Source: Takakia lepidozioides
Taxonomy: Eukaryota > Streptophyta > Takakiopsida > Takakiales > Takakiaceae
Assembly: GCA_030704615.1 (NCBI GenBank)
Contig: CM060733.1
Span: 29,450,001-29,514,000 of the forward strand
Reading direction: 5' to 3'
Length of the DNA stretch: 64,000 nucleotides
Shown piece after piece: positions 35,843 through 46,934 of this stretch. The notes below the pieces were generated by a model, which saw only the letters and a program-made list of their open reading frames with translations, did no database searches and was not told the DNA's origin. The first letter of the stretch is position 1; every line of letters starts with the position of its first letter. The translations under genes and the position numbers were made by a program.

Positions 35843-36183
35843 ATCAAACATCTTGAAGTACATATGATTGTTGAGATTGTTTGCGACGGTGTTCCTCCTT
35901 TGGCGTCCAGTCCACATGAAAACGACGAGAATGACGCTGGAGATTGACGGTCAATTGCTGACATTCTGCCTCATCGTAACACCATTTTGATGTGCAATGA
36001 TGGACATCAGAACAGGTCAGCTATTAGAAAAACACGCGTGATCGCGTGATGGTAATTGTTGGTGTTCCTCAAAAGAATAATGAATCTCCAAACGAAGGAT
36101 ATAGGAACCAAAAAATACACCACGAGGATGCTGTCAATCGTTGGAGATCGGATTATACAAGCATGGAAAATGACTTCAAATAA

Positions 36184-36937
36184 CACTACAACAGATCGCG
36201 ATAATTATGACTGTCAAACCGTGGTAGTCATGGTTTTCTTGACTTTGACCATGACTGCACCATGTTTTTATATGAAATTGACATCCCGCAGTCTGTATGA
36301 CTACATGGCTCCGGAATGGGTGGAAGGCTGGTCAATGGCAATTGACCAGATTTAGCTCACCACTGATAGTCATTTCCATGACTACAGTGTACATGGATGA
36401 GGTTACATAGTCATGATGACTACTGGGGATTTTGTAATTTGGTGTGTATAATACAATTAAAACACCATATGATTACATGAATGACTAATGGGTGTATTGG
36501 TTAGTAGGTAGTGAATTATAACTCTTATAGTAAAGAGGTTGGAGGTTCAAATTCCTATAAGTACAATCAAATAGATAAGATGGCATTAGGGTTAGTAGGG
36601 TGGTACCTTATATGGACTGCCACGTGGTTTTTATTATTATTATAAAATACATTATGCCACATGGCACAACGCGGTACGACGCGGCGTCTGAAATATATAT
36701 ATATTAATCAATTGCGCCTCGACATGTGGCGCGGCATCGGCGACTACAGTATGGTATATATGACTGCAGTGAGTGATATCACTTGGTTTATCTGACTATA
36801 GTCATCCGGACCGTACCGTCCTGTACTCATTGTATTCACTTGGTTTGCACGACTTACAATCATAGAAGTCATATGTACCGTTTATGACTGCAAAATAGTC
36901 ATATATACAGTCATAAATACCGCGATATGTTGTAGTG
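36184..36937. mobile_element. Non-autonomous CACTA-type element, second family
   Basis: It starts CACTACAACAGATCGCG and ends CGCGATATGTTGTAGTG, inverted termini with the CACTA signature and about 30 bp of imperfect match. Flanking triplets are TAA and CAA, so the 3-bp duplication has one mismatch or has mutated. Subterminal motifs are of the GACTGTAGTCAT type, different from the GTCGCAA family at 8490 and 57120. The interior carries a SINE-like insertion. Confidence 0.75.
36490..36650 (+). mobile_element. Probable SINE nested in the CACTA-type element
   Basis: A-box-like TTGGTTAGTAGG near 36497, B-box-like AGGTTCAAATTCC at 36543 and a TTATTATTATTA tail near 36633. The downstream GGGTGGTACC...TGCCACGTGG resembles the element at 34185-34420. 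Confidence 0.45.
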
Positions 36938-38144
36938 CAACTTAAAGACTAGGATTTTAAAATACTTGAACAATCCGCCAAGGAACAAGTGACACCATCA
37001 GCTCGGATGATTTGAGTGCGTGTTTTGAAACACATCAATGAATCATCCAGGACGATGGTGTGAAATATTCCGGGACAGATTATCCGAATACCTTGAGTTC
37101 CTTCGCTGTAACTGACCTAAAGTAACTCACTATGCCTGCAGAATCTTCACAACTTCAAATGACAACATTTTCGTTGTTAATTGCGTGAGCATATAAAAAG
37201 CATCATTCCGACCAATGACAAGTGACACTGTTGAGGTAATATAACACTTTGGTAGTCGGCTGGAGAACCAGGACGATGCTGAAGTCCGCTTTTCGATCGC
37301 GCGACAGATCTTTGTTTCTACCACCATTGAGAACCACAACGCCGAGTGCATCCAGATTTCAATCAACCACGATGGTGCCCTCAGTTCATCAGGGAAGAAA
37401 TTTCGAAGCCGCCAAAATTACTTCAATCCATTTGAAGAGAGATTTTAACAGAGCTTCACAATCCGCTCAGAAACACATGAGACGACCATCGTGGGTGCAA
37501 CGATGCAATGGCGTGAGCGCGCGAGCGTGCACCCACGTTGACGTGACGTGAGCATGATGTCAGCAGGCTGATATGGCGACAAATGCTGATGTGGCACTGC
37601 GCCGTCATCTGTCACGTCAGCATGAACATGCGCCGCCTATAACCGAGGATGGTCCTATGACCGTGGGATTAATGCAGTGAATCCTTGGCTGAATACAATG
37701 AAGACTACCATGGGGCCTACAATTGTAACATCCAACATTGTGCAATTACAAATGTTTCGAAATGTGCAATGATGCATGTGCTTTTAAAAGTTGTCACTCA
37801 GAGTTCACTTAGTATAGTTGAAAGCATAATGGAGGGATAAGGGACGCCATATCATTGCACCGCCGACGATGTTGCAAACGAATTGATTTGAATTGAATTT
37901 CCATGACAATGTTGCAAATTGCACATTTCATAGCATGGTCGTCCATATACCACATTGCATAGCAGATGCTACCTATGTGTTGTATCCCGCTGCAATAGAG
38001 TATCGACCTCGTTGAAACTTAAAGTGGTCTGATGAACGAAGTTGTCACGTTTGGGATCGCAAACCATCCTCTTCAAAAATATGAAATACAAATGTTTGCA
38101 GGGTATGAATTTACCTCTCTTGCCCAAACTGGTTGATAGCATAT
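36938..38144. other. No gene recognised; GC-rich subterminal-like block
   Basis: At 37480-37680 a CpG-rich block (TGACGTGACGTGAGC, GTCATCTGTCACGTCAGC, CCTATAACCGAGG, GGTCCTATGACCGTGG) resembles the reverse complement of 40360-40580. The two may be inverted ends of one element holding the 39-40 kb array; exact ends were not found. Confidence 0.35.
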
Positions 38145-38654
38145 TCACAAAATCAGGACATGTGCAATTGGGGAATTGGAAATCGTGATGCCGTAGGCCC
38201 TGTCATGAACAACAGATGTCGAAGTGATCATTGTGTATACCCGATCATATCCTGGATCGGGAACTTCCGTGGTGCTTGCAACACGAGCTTGGAGCATTCT
38301 TGCGGACTCCACTATGCCGAAGTGTTCAGCGGTTGGAGGGAAACGCCGAACCAGCTTTCCATCTCGTTTGGTTGGCCATAAGTGAGGATTTGGCGGAGGA
38401 ACCCAAGAGGATGCAGAAGTAGAAGCACATGCATGCAGTTGGGGTTGTCTTGTAAGGGAAAAGTTTGCCTCCTCCAGCATTGCAATCTCCTGACTCGTGA
38501 GATGTGTTCTCACCTTGACGGGCCAAACGGTTGGAGAAGCTGGCTTCATCACCACGGAAGGACGCGCAGTTCCATGCACATATCTACTACAATCGTCTGC
38601 GCAGAACCAGAACTTGTGGTTTTTGGCTTCTAGTTGGCCGTATGGACACATCAC
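38145..38654 (-). pseudogene. Decayed fragment of an unidentified plant protein family
   Basis: A 169-codon minus-strand frame. It begins with CPYGQLEAKNHKFWFCADDC, whose spaced Cys and His could be a small zinc-binding module. It continues with WPVKVRTHLTSQEIAMLEEA, then LVRRFPPTAEHFGIVESAR and TEVPDPGYDRVYT, and ends ITISNSPIAHV. The periodic W-P-V and R-R-F-P blocks read as genuine coding sequence. I recall similar blocks, followed by a SWIM-like C.C...C.H finger, in multi-copy proteins of bryophytes and lycophytes; this is from memory and unverified. The end looks cut off before such a finger. Confidence 0.4.
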
Positions 38655-39120
38655 ACTCGTGAAAGTCGGAGTATGAGTCCGAGCACCACCTCTGGATATA
38701 GATGAAGTGCACTTTTCAAAATTAGTTGCCCTGATCGTTGTACATTTAACACGAGACCCTGCACTTGGGCGTTTTATGTGTCAAACGTGGTCAGGGCATG
38801 TGGACTCCAACACATCAAGGGGGTAGTTTCTCTCCTGCATCATTTCAGTGGGGCACTGTTTGATGCTGGAGCCTGCCGTCGTGTCGGAGGTTCCTACAGA
38901 ATGGAGGTTCCGGACAACGATCTGTCATGTAGGGGAACATGAGGCTTCGAGAAGTTATCACAGTTTGTCCTGTGCGAATCGGAATCCGAGCCAGGTGGGG
39001 TGTTCAATTTCCTCTTACAGGAGCCGAATCTCTCCTCCCCTTCAAGATGTGGAATTCTAGAAACAAATGGCGTTCCATGAGCATATAACAAAAATAAAAA
39101 CAAAACCAAAAAAACAGAAG
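38655..39120. other. No gene recognised
   Basis: Short frames only; leads into the repeat array. Confidence 0.4.
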
Positions 39121-39490
39121 TGATGATTGGCGGCACCGACAGAAGTTATGGTCGGCACCGACCATCGCATCCACCCTAATGCCAAATGTCAAAAGCCACC
39201 TTAAATTTATTTACAAATAAATAAATAAAATCGGAAAGTGATGATCGGCGGCACCGACAGAAGTGATGGTTGGCACTGACCATCACATCCACCCAAATAC
39301 CAAATGTCAAAAGCCAAAAAAAAAAAAAAAACATAAAGTGATGATCGGCGATATTGACAGAAGCGATGGTTGGCACCGACCATCGCATCCGCCCTAATGC
39401 CGAATGTCAAAAGCCAAAAAAAAAGATCGGCGGCACTGACAGAAGTGATGGTCGGCACCGACCATCACATCCACCCAAATGCCAAATGTG

Positions 39491-39521
<31 letters not shown>

Positions 39522-40310
39522 ATAAAGTGATGATCGGCGATATTGACAGAAGTGATGGTCGGCACCGACCATCGCATCCGCCCTAATGCCGAATGTCAAA
39601 AGCCAAAAAAAAGGATCGGCGGCACTGACAGAAGTGATGGTCGGCACCGACCATCACATCCACCCAAATGCCGAATGTCAAAGCAAAAAAAAAAAAAAAA
39701 AAAAAAAAAAACACGGAGAGTGGTGATCGGTAACTGAAGTGATGGTCGGCACCGATCATCACATCCACCTACATGCTGAATGTCAAAAAAAAATAAAAAA
39801 TAACGGAAAGTGATGATCGACGGCACCGACAGAAATGATTGTCAGCACCGACCATCGCATCCACCCAAATGCCGAATGTCCAAAAATAAATAAATAAATA
39901 AATAAATATATATATATATATATAAAATCGGCGGCACTGGCAGAAGTGATGGTCGGCACCGACCATCGCATCCGCCCAAATGCCGAATGTCAAAAAGCCA
40001 ATTTAAATTTAAATTTAAAATAAAATAAAAAATAAAAAATAGAAAGTGATGATCAGCGGCACCGATAGAAGTGATGGTCGGTGCTGACCATCACATCCAC
40101 CCAAATGCCGAATGTCCCAAAAATAATAAATAATAAATAATAAATAAATAATGATCGGCGGCACCAACAGATGTGATGGTCGGCACCCAAATGCCGAATG
40201 AAAAAAAATTATTTAAAATTTATAAAAAAAAAGAAAAATCGGCTGCACCGACAGAAGTGATGGCCGGCACCGATCATCACATCCACCCAAATGCCAAATA
40301 TCAAAAGCAA
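39121..40310. repeat. Tandem array, 12 copies of a ~75-bp core with A-rich spacers
   Basis: The core reads roughly GATGATCGGCGGCACCGACA, GAAGTGATGGTCGGCACC, GACCATC(A/G)CATCC(A/G)CCC, AAATGCCGAATGTCAAAAGCC. It contains a hairpin, GATGGTCGG-CA-CCGACCATC. Copies begin near 39121, 39240, 39340, 39425, 39529, 39614, 39721, 39811, 39927, 40047, 40151 and 40236. Spacers of A, AAAT or AT runs vary from about 5 to 45 bp. Copies 3+4 and 5+6 form a duplicated dimer of about 190 bp, a small higher-order repeat. No protein is encoded. Confidence 0.9.
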
Positions 40311-40344
40311 AACAAAACCGGAAAATAAAATAAAAATAAAATAA

Positions 40345-40600
40345 AAATAAAAAAAATCTACGGTTACCAATTCCACGGCTATAGGCCCCTTTCTCCCTGT
40401 TCTGTCCGCGGTCATAGGTACGCCCGTGGAAATGACATGGCGAGGCGTGACGTGGCGTCAACCACGCTGGCGAAGACTGCTGACGTGGCGTTGGACCCTT
40501 GAGCCAATGTGGCGAGAACCGGTGACGTGGCGTGAGCTTGGCCGCGCTCACGTGGAGGCATCCCCTTCGTGGGTGCTTGAATTACGTATTAGGAACCCGA
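40345..40600. repeat. CpG-rich block related (inverted) to 37480-37680
   Basis: Contains CCACGGCTATAGGCCCC, CCGCGGTCATAGGTACG and repeated GACGTGGCG. The reverse complement resembles 37480-37680 in order of motifs. Such blocks are common near the ends of CACTA-like elements. Confidence 0.4.
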
Positions 40601-41985
40601 ATTCAGTCATAGACGATGATCGTGTCATTTGTTCCCCATCGTAATATGCAAACATCGGAAAATTCATTCTCCTCCAACCTCCTCTAGCCTCTAGCCTGAT
40701 CTGTTATTGCCTCCACTGACAATGAAGTCAACTTGTTTTGATAACATTTGATGGCACTGCTGATCCATGGTAGCTCCAGAAGAAGAGATATGAAAGAACC
40801 ACACGCGATTGCGCGTGATTTCTCTTAAACTTCGATGACTAACATTAAGGCCGAGAGGATCTGGCATAACATTGACAGTGTTAAATAACGAATGTGTGTA
40901 ATGAACATGCGATCATTAGTTTAATTCATCAATAACACAGAGTTGCTTCCCAAACGGCTCACATTCAACGCATATGTTCGAGATCGCCGTCGGTTACCAC
41001 TGATGGCGGAATTCTGTGCTCCCGAGGAGATGGATACAGTCGGAGATTGATGTAAGATATAACCAGACACCTCACTAGTAGCTATACTTGATGACCTTGA
41101 CAAACGTAAAGCCTCGCGGTCCCTACGCTCAGCTTTTCGCTGTCGTTCCTCTTTCTTCTCCTGTCGAATTTGATTCTGAACTTGACAGTGGAATATAACT
41201 GTGTGGAGGCAGCACAATAGGAAATTGTTAAAGAAAATACAAAGATCATTGAAATATCATTGATCTCACAAAAGTCATGTGAAGTCAACATACGTATAAG
41301 TACAAATGGAGGTTGAAGTAAAACTGATTTTTTGGATTGATTCCAGGGTTACAGAGGTAGGATGGTCGATAGAAGGATTGGGAATTGTGGAAGATTTCGG
41401 GATATGTACGCTCTTTTTTAGGAACGACTCTGGATTCGAGACATCAGGAATTTTGATTTCTTAAGGTTCGTAGGTACAACTGGCAACTGTTTAGGTTTTG
41501 CAGCCTATGGTGTAGGCCTCAGTATAGGTACCATAACACAGTCCATTCACGCGCGATCATGCGTGAACTCATTTTACTATATACAGTTCTGGATACCGAA
41601 CTGTGTTTTTGGCTTGATTCGGTTATCTACTTTATTTCCAAGATCTGCATTACGTGCCTCTCGAAATAGGCATTCATAGTAATTTAGTAAACCGTATAGA
41701 AACCTCGCGCGATCGCCCGTGTTTATTTCAATGATAGTATTGCGAAACATGGTTTAGTTAGGTCTTGGAGCGAGGTCAATAATCACTTTCAGCAAGGGAA
41801 TGGTTTGAAGAAGCACGCGCGATCGCGCGTGCTTCATTCGGTACAAGTCGTCACATATATGAGTATTAACAAACAGTAGCTAATACCGAACTGTACAGGG
41901 TCGAAGAAATCATTCATTAGTAGGACAATAAACTCAGCGTTTTCCATTTTCAGGATTATGCAATTATTGAACCTTGAGCAATCGC
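40601..41985. other. No gene recognised; several palindrome copies
   Basis: Holds the palindrome copies at 40800, 41546, 41702, 41810 and 41975. A minus-strand frame at 40921-41217 has a basic coiled-coil-like stretch (IRQEKKEERQRKAERRDREA), which could be a small exon, but no family is recognised. Confidence 0.35.
41810..41835. repeat. Type copy of the palindrome, 26 bp perfect
   Basis: GAAG on the left and CTTC on the right extend the 20-base core GCACGCGCGATCGCGCGTGC minus overlap, so both strands read the same over 26 bases. It is followed by ATTCGGTAC, close to the ATTTGGTAC that follows the copies at 42056 and 44011. Confidence 0.9.
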
Positions 41986-44095
41986 GCGAATTTGACTCCG
42001 TAGTTTACTGCATTGGATGAGAAATTGAAGATGTGATGCGAAAGAATGCCCTAAAGAAGCACGCGCGATCGTGCGTGCTTCATTTGGTACTTGTGTTCTA
42101 GAGACCAACAACAATACCGTTAAGATACCCAGATGATTAAAAGACACATATGAGGACATGTCTGAGTGCATACTCAAAACTATAAAGTGTTTCGGAAGAC
42201 ATTAGTTCACATTATACAATGTCAACTAAAATCTTTTGGCGCACTTTATCAGTCTTGTCATGCACACAGAGTATGATAATTCTTGTATATGGTGGCATGG
42301 TCACTCTTATGTATGATGGGTGGAGGTGTTCAGTGTGGACCCAATAGTATACAATAATATCCGAATATCAATCCAAAAGTCCAGAGCAGATTGAAATATT
42401 ACTTGTCGTCAACATCGATTAGGTTGTTCATCGATTATGTCGACTACTGTTTCAGATTAGACAGTGAAGATGTGATGTGAAAGAATGGTGTAAAGAAGCG
42501 CGCGATCGCGCGTGCTTCATTTGGTAATTCTATTCGTGGGACCAAAATCAACACTATTGATACCCAGATGATTAGCTAGACACATATGAGGACATCATCA
42601 AAACTGTAAAGTGAGACGCAAGACATTAGTTCACATCATACAATGTCAACTAAGATCTTCCGTCGCACTTTCTCAGTCTTGCCTTGGAGTATGATAATTC
42701 CTGTATGTGCTGCTGACATTGTCACTCTTATGTATGATGGAAGGAGGTGTTCAGTGTGGTCCACAAGACAATACAATACTAGTCGAGTCACGAACCAAAC
42801 GTTTGGATCAGTGTGTAATATTACTTGACGTCAACATCGATTATGTTGTTCATTGATTATGTCTTTTAATGTTTGAGATTAGACACTAAAGATGTGATGC
42901 AAATGAAAGAATTGTCTGAAGAAGCACGTGCAATCGCGTGTGCTTCATTTGATACTTCTATTCGTGGGACCATCATCAACACTCTTGATACCCAGATGAT
43001 TAGCTAAACACATATGATGACATCTCAGAGTGCATCCTCAAAACTGTAAAGTGATACGCAAGACATTAGTTGACATCATACAATGTCAACTAAAATCTTG
43101 CATCGCACTTTATTAGTCTTGCCATGCACACAGAGTATTGTAGTTCCTGTATGTGGTGGCATGGTTAATCTTATGTATGATGGGATGAGGTGTTCAGGGT
43201 GGACCACAAGACTAGCCTTTGCACAGTAAGTAAGTTATTATATGTTTGCTCTAGCTTTATCATTTTTTTTTATCAAAAACAAGTGGAAGTTATCAAAATG
43301 ATTGTGCATTCTTTACATATATTCATCATAATATGGATGTTTTAGAAACAAATGAACATCGCGCAATCGCGCGTGTTTCTATTCCTACATTAATAAGGCC
43401 ACTACTAAGTAAAGCCACAAAAACCCAAATGTTTAACCACTTTCTGACTTCCCACAATAGTTAGTAATATTTCTTGTCGACAACATCGATTAGGTTGCTC
43501 ATCGATTGTGTCGTTTAATTTATGAGATTATTTAGAGAAGAATGGATGGAAGAATGGATATGTGAAAGAATGGAAAGAAGAAGCACGCGCGATCACGCGT
43601 GCTTCATTTGGTTCTTCTATTTGTGGGTCCAACAACATCACTATTGATACCCAGATGATTAGCTAGACACAAATGATGACATCTATGAGTGCATCCTTAA
43701 AACTGTAAAGTGATTTGCAAGACATTAGTTCACATCATACAATGTCAACTAAAATCTTACGACGCATTTTATCAGTCTTGTCATGCACACATAGTATGAT
43801 AATTCTTGAATGTGCTGCTGACATGGTCACTCTTATGTATGATGGGAGGAGGTGTTCAGTGTGGACCACAAGACAATACAATACTAGCCGAGTATCGATC
43901 CAAAGGTCTGGGTCAGTGTGTAATATTACTTGATTAGGTTGTTCATCGATTATGTCGTTTAATGTCTAAGATGAGACAGTGGAGATGTGATGTGATGTGA
44001 AAGGTCTGAAGAAGCACGCACGATCGCGCGCGCTTCATTTGGTACTTCTATTCGTGGGACCAACACTATTGATACCCAGATGATTAGCAAGACAC
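41986..44095. repeat. Tandem repeat, ~430-bp unit, about four and a half copies
   Basis: Each unit runs: GAAGATGTGATG.GAAAGAA, the palindrome, TTCATTTGGTAC, TTGATACCCAGATGATTAGC, AAGACATTAGTTCACATCAT, ACAATGTCAACTAAAATCTT, CTCTTATGTATGATGGGAGG, AGGTGTTCAGTGTGG and ATCGATTATGTCG. Palindromes fall at 42056, 42495, 42921, 43580 and 44011, so spacing is about 440, 426, 659 and 431 bp. The longer third gap holds about 230 bp of extra sequence with its own palindrome at 43357. The fifth copy breaks off near 44095. Confidence 0.9.
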
Positions 44096-44240
44096 ACCCG
44101 TATCCCCAGAGTACACTCCCTCAACCCCAGAATACACTCCGGAATCCCCAGAGTACACTCCCTCATCGCCAACGTATACACCCTCATCGCCAGGGTACTC
44201 CGGGATCCCCAGAGTACTCACCAATAGAATACTTTAGCCA
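44090..44240 (+). repeat. 21-bp minisatellite encoding RNA polymerase II CTD-like heptads
   Basis: In the frame through 44103 the repeats read [28 protein letters not shown], then YS. A 1-base shift near 44205 lets the pattern continue as SPEYSPIEY. The consensus Y-T-P-S-S-P-x matches the CTD heptad Y-S-P-T-S-P-S at Y1, P3, S5 and P6. Stops bound the frame closely (TAG at 44085), so it would be one damaged exon. It directly follows the tandem array. It may be an RPB1-like fragment, another Pro-rich protein, or a chance minisatellite. Confidence 0.5.
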
Positions 44241-44698
44241 CCTCAGACCCGGGTCGGCTGCATTGGCCTCATTTTTGGCACAATTCACACCTACGTCAAC
44301 TGTAAGTTCCGACCATTCGGAATGATCAAAAATGTAAATATTCTACACGGGCACACCAGAGTATACTTCCAGCAGTTCATAATCTCCATGTGGTTCCACC
44401 GAATACCCATAATAATCAGTAAGATAACTATCAGGGTACCCAATAAGCTTTCAAGAGATTCACGGAGGGTATGCTGAATCACCATGATATAGTCCTTCAT
44501 CTCAGTTTTAGGTAATCATATATGATAGTACATTTAACCGCCAACGATGATTCCGTTTTCGTTCTTCACTGTTGAATAATAAAGTATTCTTGATTTTTTG
44601 GAAACCAATTAAATGATCTGCAGCTTTTGAGATTTCCAGCTTAATTGTGACTTTCATTTAGTCCATTCCATTTATTCCATGTTGCAGTCACAATTTAA
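44241..44698. other. No gene recognised
   Basis: Includes the left copy of a flank (AGCTTAATTGTGACTTTC...CCATTTATTCCA) that recurs at 45458-45510 on the other side of the piggyBac-type element. Confidence 0.4.
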
Positions 44699-45441
44699 CC
44701 CTTAAGTTCCCAAGCCCTTTTTTGACTTTTTACCAATTTTGGTTACCCAGCTGCAGTAAATTGCCCCTAGAAAAATCATCCGCAGATTCCAGCCTTATAG
44801 CAATGGGCCCAGCTCATTTATGCATGACATACCAAAAAATGAGCCAAGTCCACCGTGGAAAGAAATAGGTTTGACCAAATCAAAACCTAGCTTTATCCAA
44901 TTTTGCTTGCCCCAAGACCCACCATTTCCAAATCAATAGTGGAGTGGCCATGACCCCACTAAACTGCAGGTCCAAATGATTTTTTCACCTATGCTTGCTA
45001 TTCATGCAATTACATGGGGGTTGAAATCTCAAAATTGACAACAGAAAATGTGCCTCCAAATGAAGTATTTTTTTTTCTACAATTTTTTTAAAAGCTAATG
45101 GTGGATGTGTGTATGTAATGCTCACACACCACAAGGTGAAGTGTTTTTTCCAAAATTGCTAATTTTCTGCCAAAAATGGCCTTTGGAGTGCAATCTGTTT
45201 TGGGCTCACATCAGCGGTCAACAGCCCATTTCACGCCCCAAAATGTAAATTAAAGGTCTAAGATATTTTTTGTAAGTCGCAACTTTTGTTTTTTTTGAAT
45301 TTTGTTTTTTGCATCATACTCGAGACAAATCCCTTGTCATTAAAGCTTAAGGAGTGGGCCCCATCAGATTAGATCTGCAAAAATTAGGTCGACCCTGCAG
45401 ATTCAAAGTGACCCAATTCAAGTCGCTTGGGAACTTAAGGG
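44699..45441. mobile_element. piggyBac-type MITE with TTAA target duplication
   Basis: Ends are CCCTTAAGTTCCCAAGC and its exact inverse GCTTGGGAACTTAAGGG, a 17-bp perfect inverted repeat beginning with CCC. Both sides are flanked by TTAA (44695-44698 and 45442-45445). TTAA duplication with CCC-starting termini is the signature of piggyBac. The 743-bp interior has no long frame. A transposase relic of this superfamily lies at 7611-10648, but no shared termini were found to link them. Confidence 0.85.
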
Positions 45442-45618
45442 TTAATGTCCCTTATTCCAGCTTAATTGTAAGTTAGTTTTTTTCAATTCCATTTATTCCA
45501 AGTGGGATTAAAATTTGTATGTTGGTCTGATATCCATTACATTATGTTTTGTTTCAAATTTGGGCCTTTCCTCTCAATCTTGAAATAATGCCATGAGATA
45601 TCTAATCCCGATAATATA

Positions 45619-46551
45619 ATGTTGTGTTTCATGTTCAGTGGTCAGTCCAACATATCTCCGGATTGTCTGGTTGGTGTATGCAAGGAGATATGTGGGGAAT
45701 TCATCTCACCAAACTTCAGCATAGACCACGTAGCTTTGTATATTCTTAACCAGACGATCTCCGAGTGGGGAATAAATCATGTGGGTGTACCCCCTGATCA
45801 CCAATTGAAGTTTTCCTTCAAGATTGGAGCAGAGGTGAAGGAGCTTAATTATGGCTACATTAAAGATGTTGAGCCGGAGTCCGACGTGGAGAATCCAATG
45901 ATGGTGGTTTTCATATTGAAGGATAGTAGAGCGAAAAAGACGTTTGGCTTTTCTCTGGAATCTCGTCGCATTCGCAAGGCAATGATGAAACCAGTTGTAA
46001 AGATGGGATTCACTTTCCCAAAAGGTGGTGCAGCCCCGACTGCTCAGGGATTCGTAAGAGCTTGAAGCATTTTCCAAGATGTACTCCATGCGCAGGGAAA
46101 CATCAACAGAAAACAACGAGATGATGCGGCAGCGAAGGGGGCAAAGGGTAAAGGGAAACGGAAGTCAACGGTGGGATCCTCTCAAACTGAGAATGAGGAG
46201 GAGCAGCCTGCCGGGAAAATAAAAAAGAAAGAAGAGCTCGATATTGTATTTATGAATGACAATAAGAAGCCAAAAGCTGGCGAGATTTTTGACAAGGTGA
46301 AGTGCGAGGCGATGAATCAAAGTCTGCAGAATGACCACCAAGACATGTTCCCTTTTGGATTCAACCACATAATGTCAATTGACATCTCAAGGATGGAACT
46401 TGCTCCAAGAAGTATGGTGTATCGTCCGTTGAATATTAATCACAAGGATGAAGTAAAAGCCCGTGTATACCAATTGCGAGTTCTAGATACGAAACATCAT
46501 GTCTATCTGGCGCCGAGGAACGAACAGGTGCAACCCAAGTGTCTGCGATGA
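45619..46551 (+). pseudogene. Decayed gene, N-terminal part (unknown family; weak ParB-like block)
   Basis: A single frame runs from 45619 to 46551 with one TGA at 46063. A Cys-containing start (CLVGVCKEICGEFISPNFSI) leads into a compact domain (HQLKFSFKIGAEVKELNYGY, MMVVFILKDSRAKKTFGFSL). A lysine-rich linker (KGAKGKGKRKS) follows, then SIDISRMELAPRSMVYRPL and YQLRVLDTKHHVYLAPRNE. The last block loosely resembles the start of ParB-like domains, a weak inference. An acceptor-like TTCAG precedes the homologous part. A frame shift after 46551 leads into AVDYCYLPEDNRWPFGVVV (46570-46640). Confidence 0.5.
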
Positions 46552-46931
46552 AACCAAGACATCAGAAGAAATCTTTAGCAGTCGATTATTGCTATTTGCC
46601 AGAGGATAATCGATGGCCATTCGGCGTAGTAGTCCCTCTGCTCCCGGTCAGTAATCTCCTCCACAAGTTCCTGATTTGGAAAGTGTTATATCAGCATGGA
46701 ATTGAACTAGAAAGGAGCACGCACGATCGCGCGTGCTTGCTTATCATGCTATGCATCTCTTAAACAAGTCGACGATGAATCTAATCATCTAGTAGAAGCA
46801 CGCGCGATCGCGCGAGAATGATAATGAGACCACGCAAAGAAATATCCGAAAGAGAAGATTCTCATTGAAGTAGAGAAGAATATAAAAGCACGCGCGATCG
46901 CGCAAGGTAAACGTTGATGTACTATACCTTT
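46552..46931 (+). other. Frameshifted exon end and inferred intron with three palindromes
   Basis: The coding signal continues in a shifted frame to about 46700. The palindrome copies at 46715, 46795 and 46886 follow, and the stretch ends with a typical acceptor (CTATACCTTTGCAG) before 46935. Confidence 0.45.
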
Positions 46932-46934
46932 GCA

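Noticed and set aside
39121-40310. CRISPR-like array (repeats with a short dyad and spacers)
   Set aside because: Spacers are A-rich low-complexity runs of irregular length, cores are about 75 bp and variable, and the setting is a plant nuclear genome.
39207-40415. Minus-strand frames with poly-Phe and repeated MVGADHHFCQ peptides
   Set aside because: Translations of the 39-40 kb repeat array and its poly-A spacers.
42643-43933. Small protein frames starting MSTKI(F/L)RR repeated in the 430-bp units
   Set aside because: The frame is open in only two units and broken in the others; similarity follows from DNA duplication, not coding constraint.
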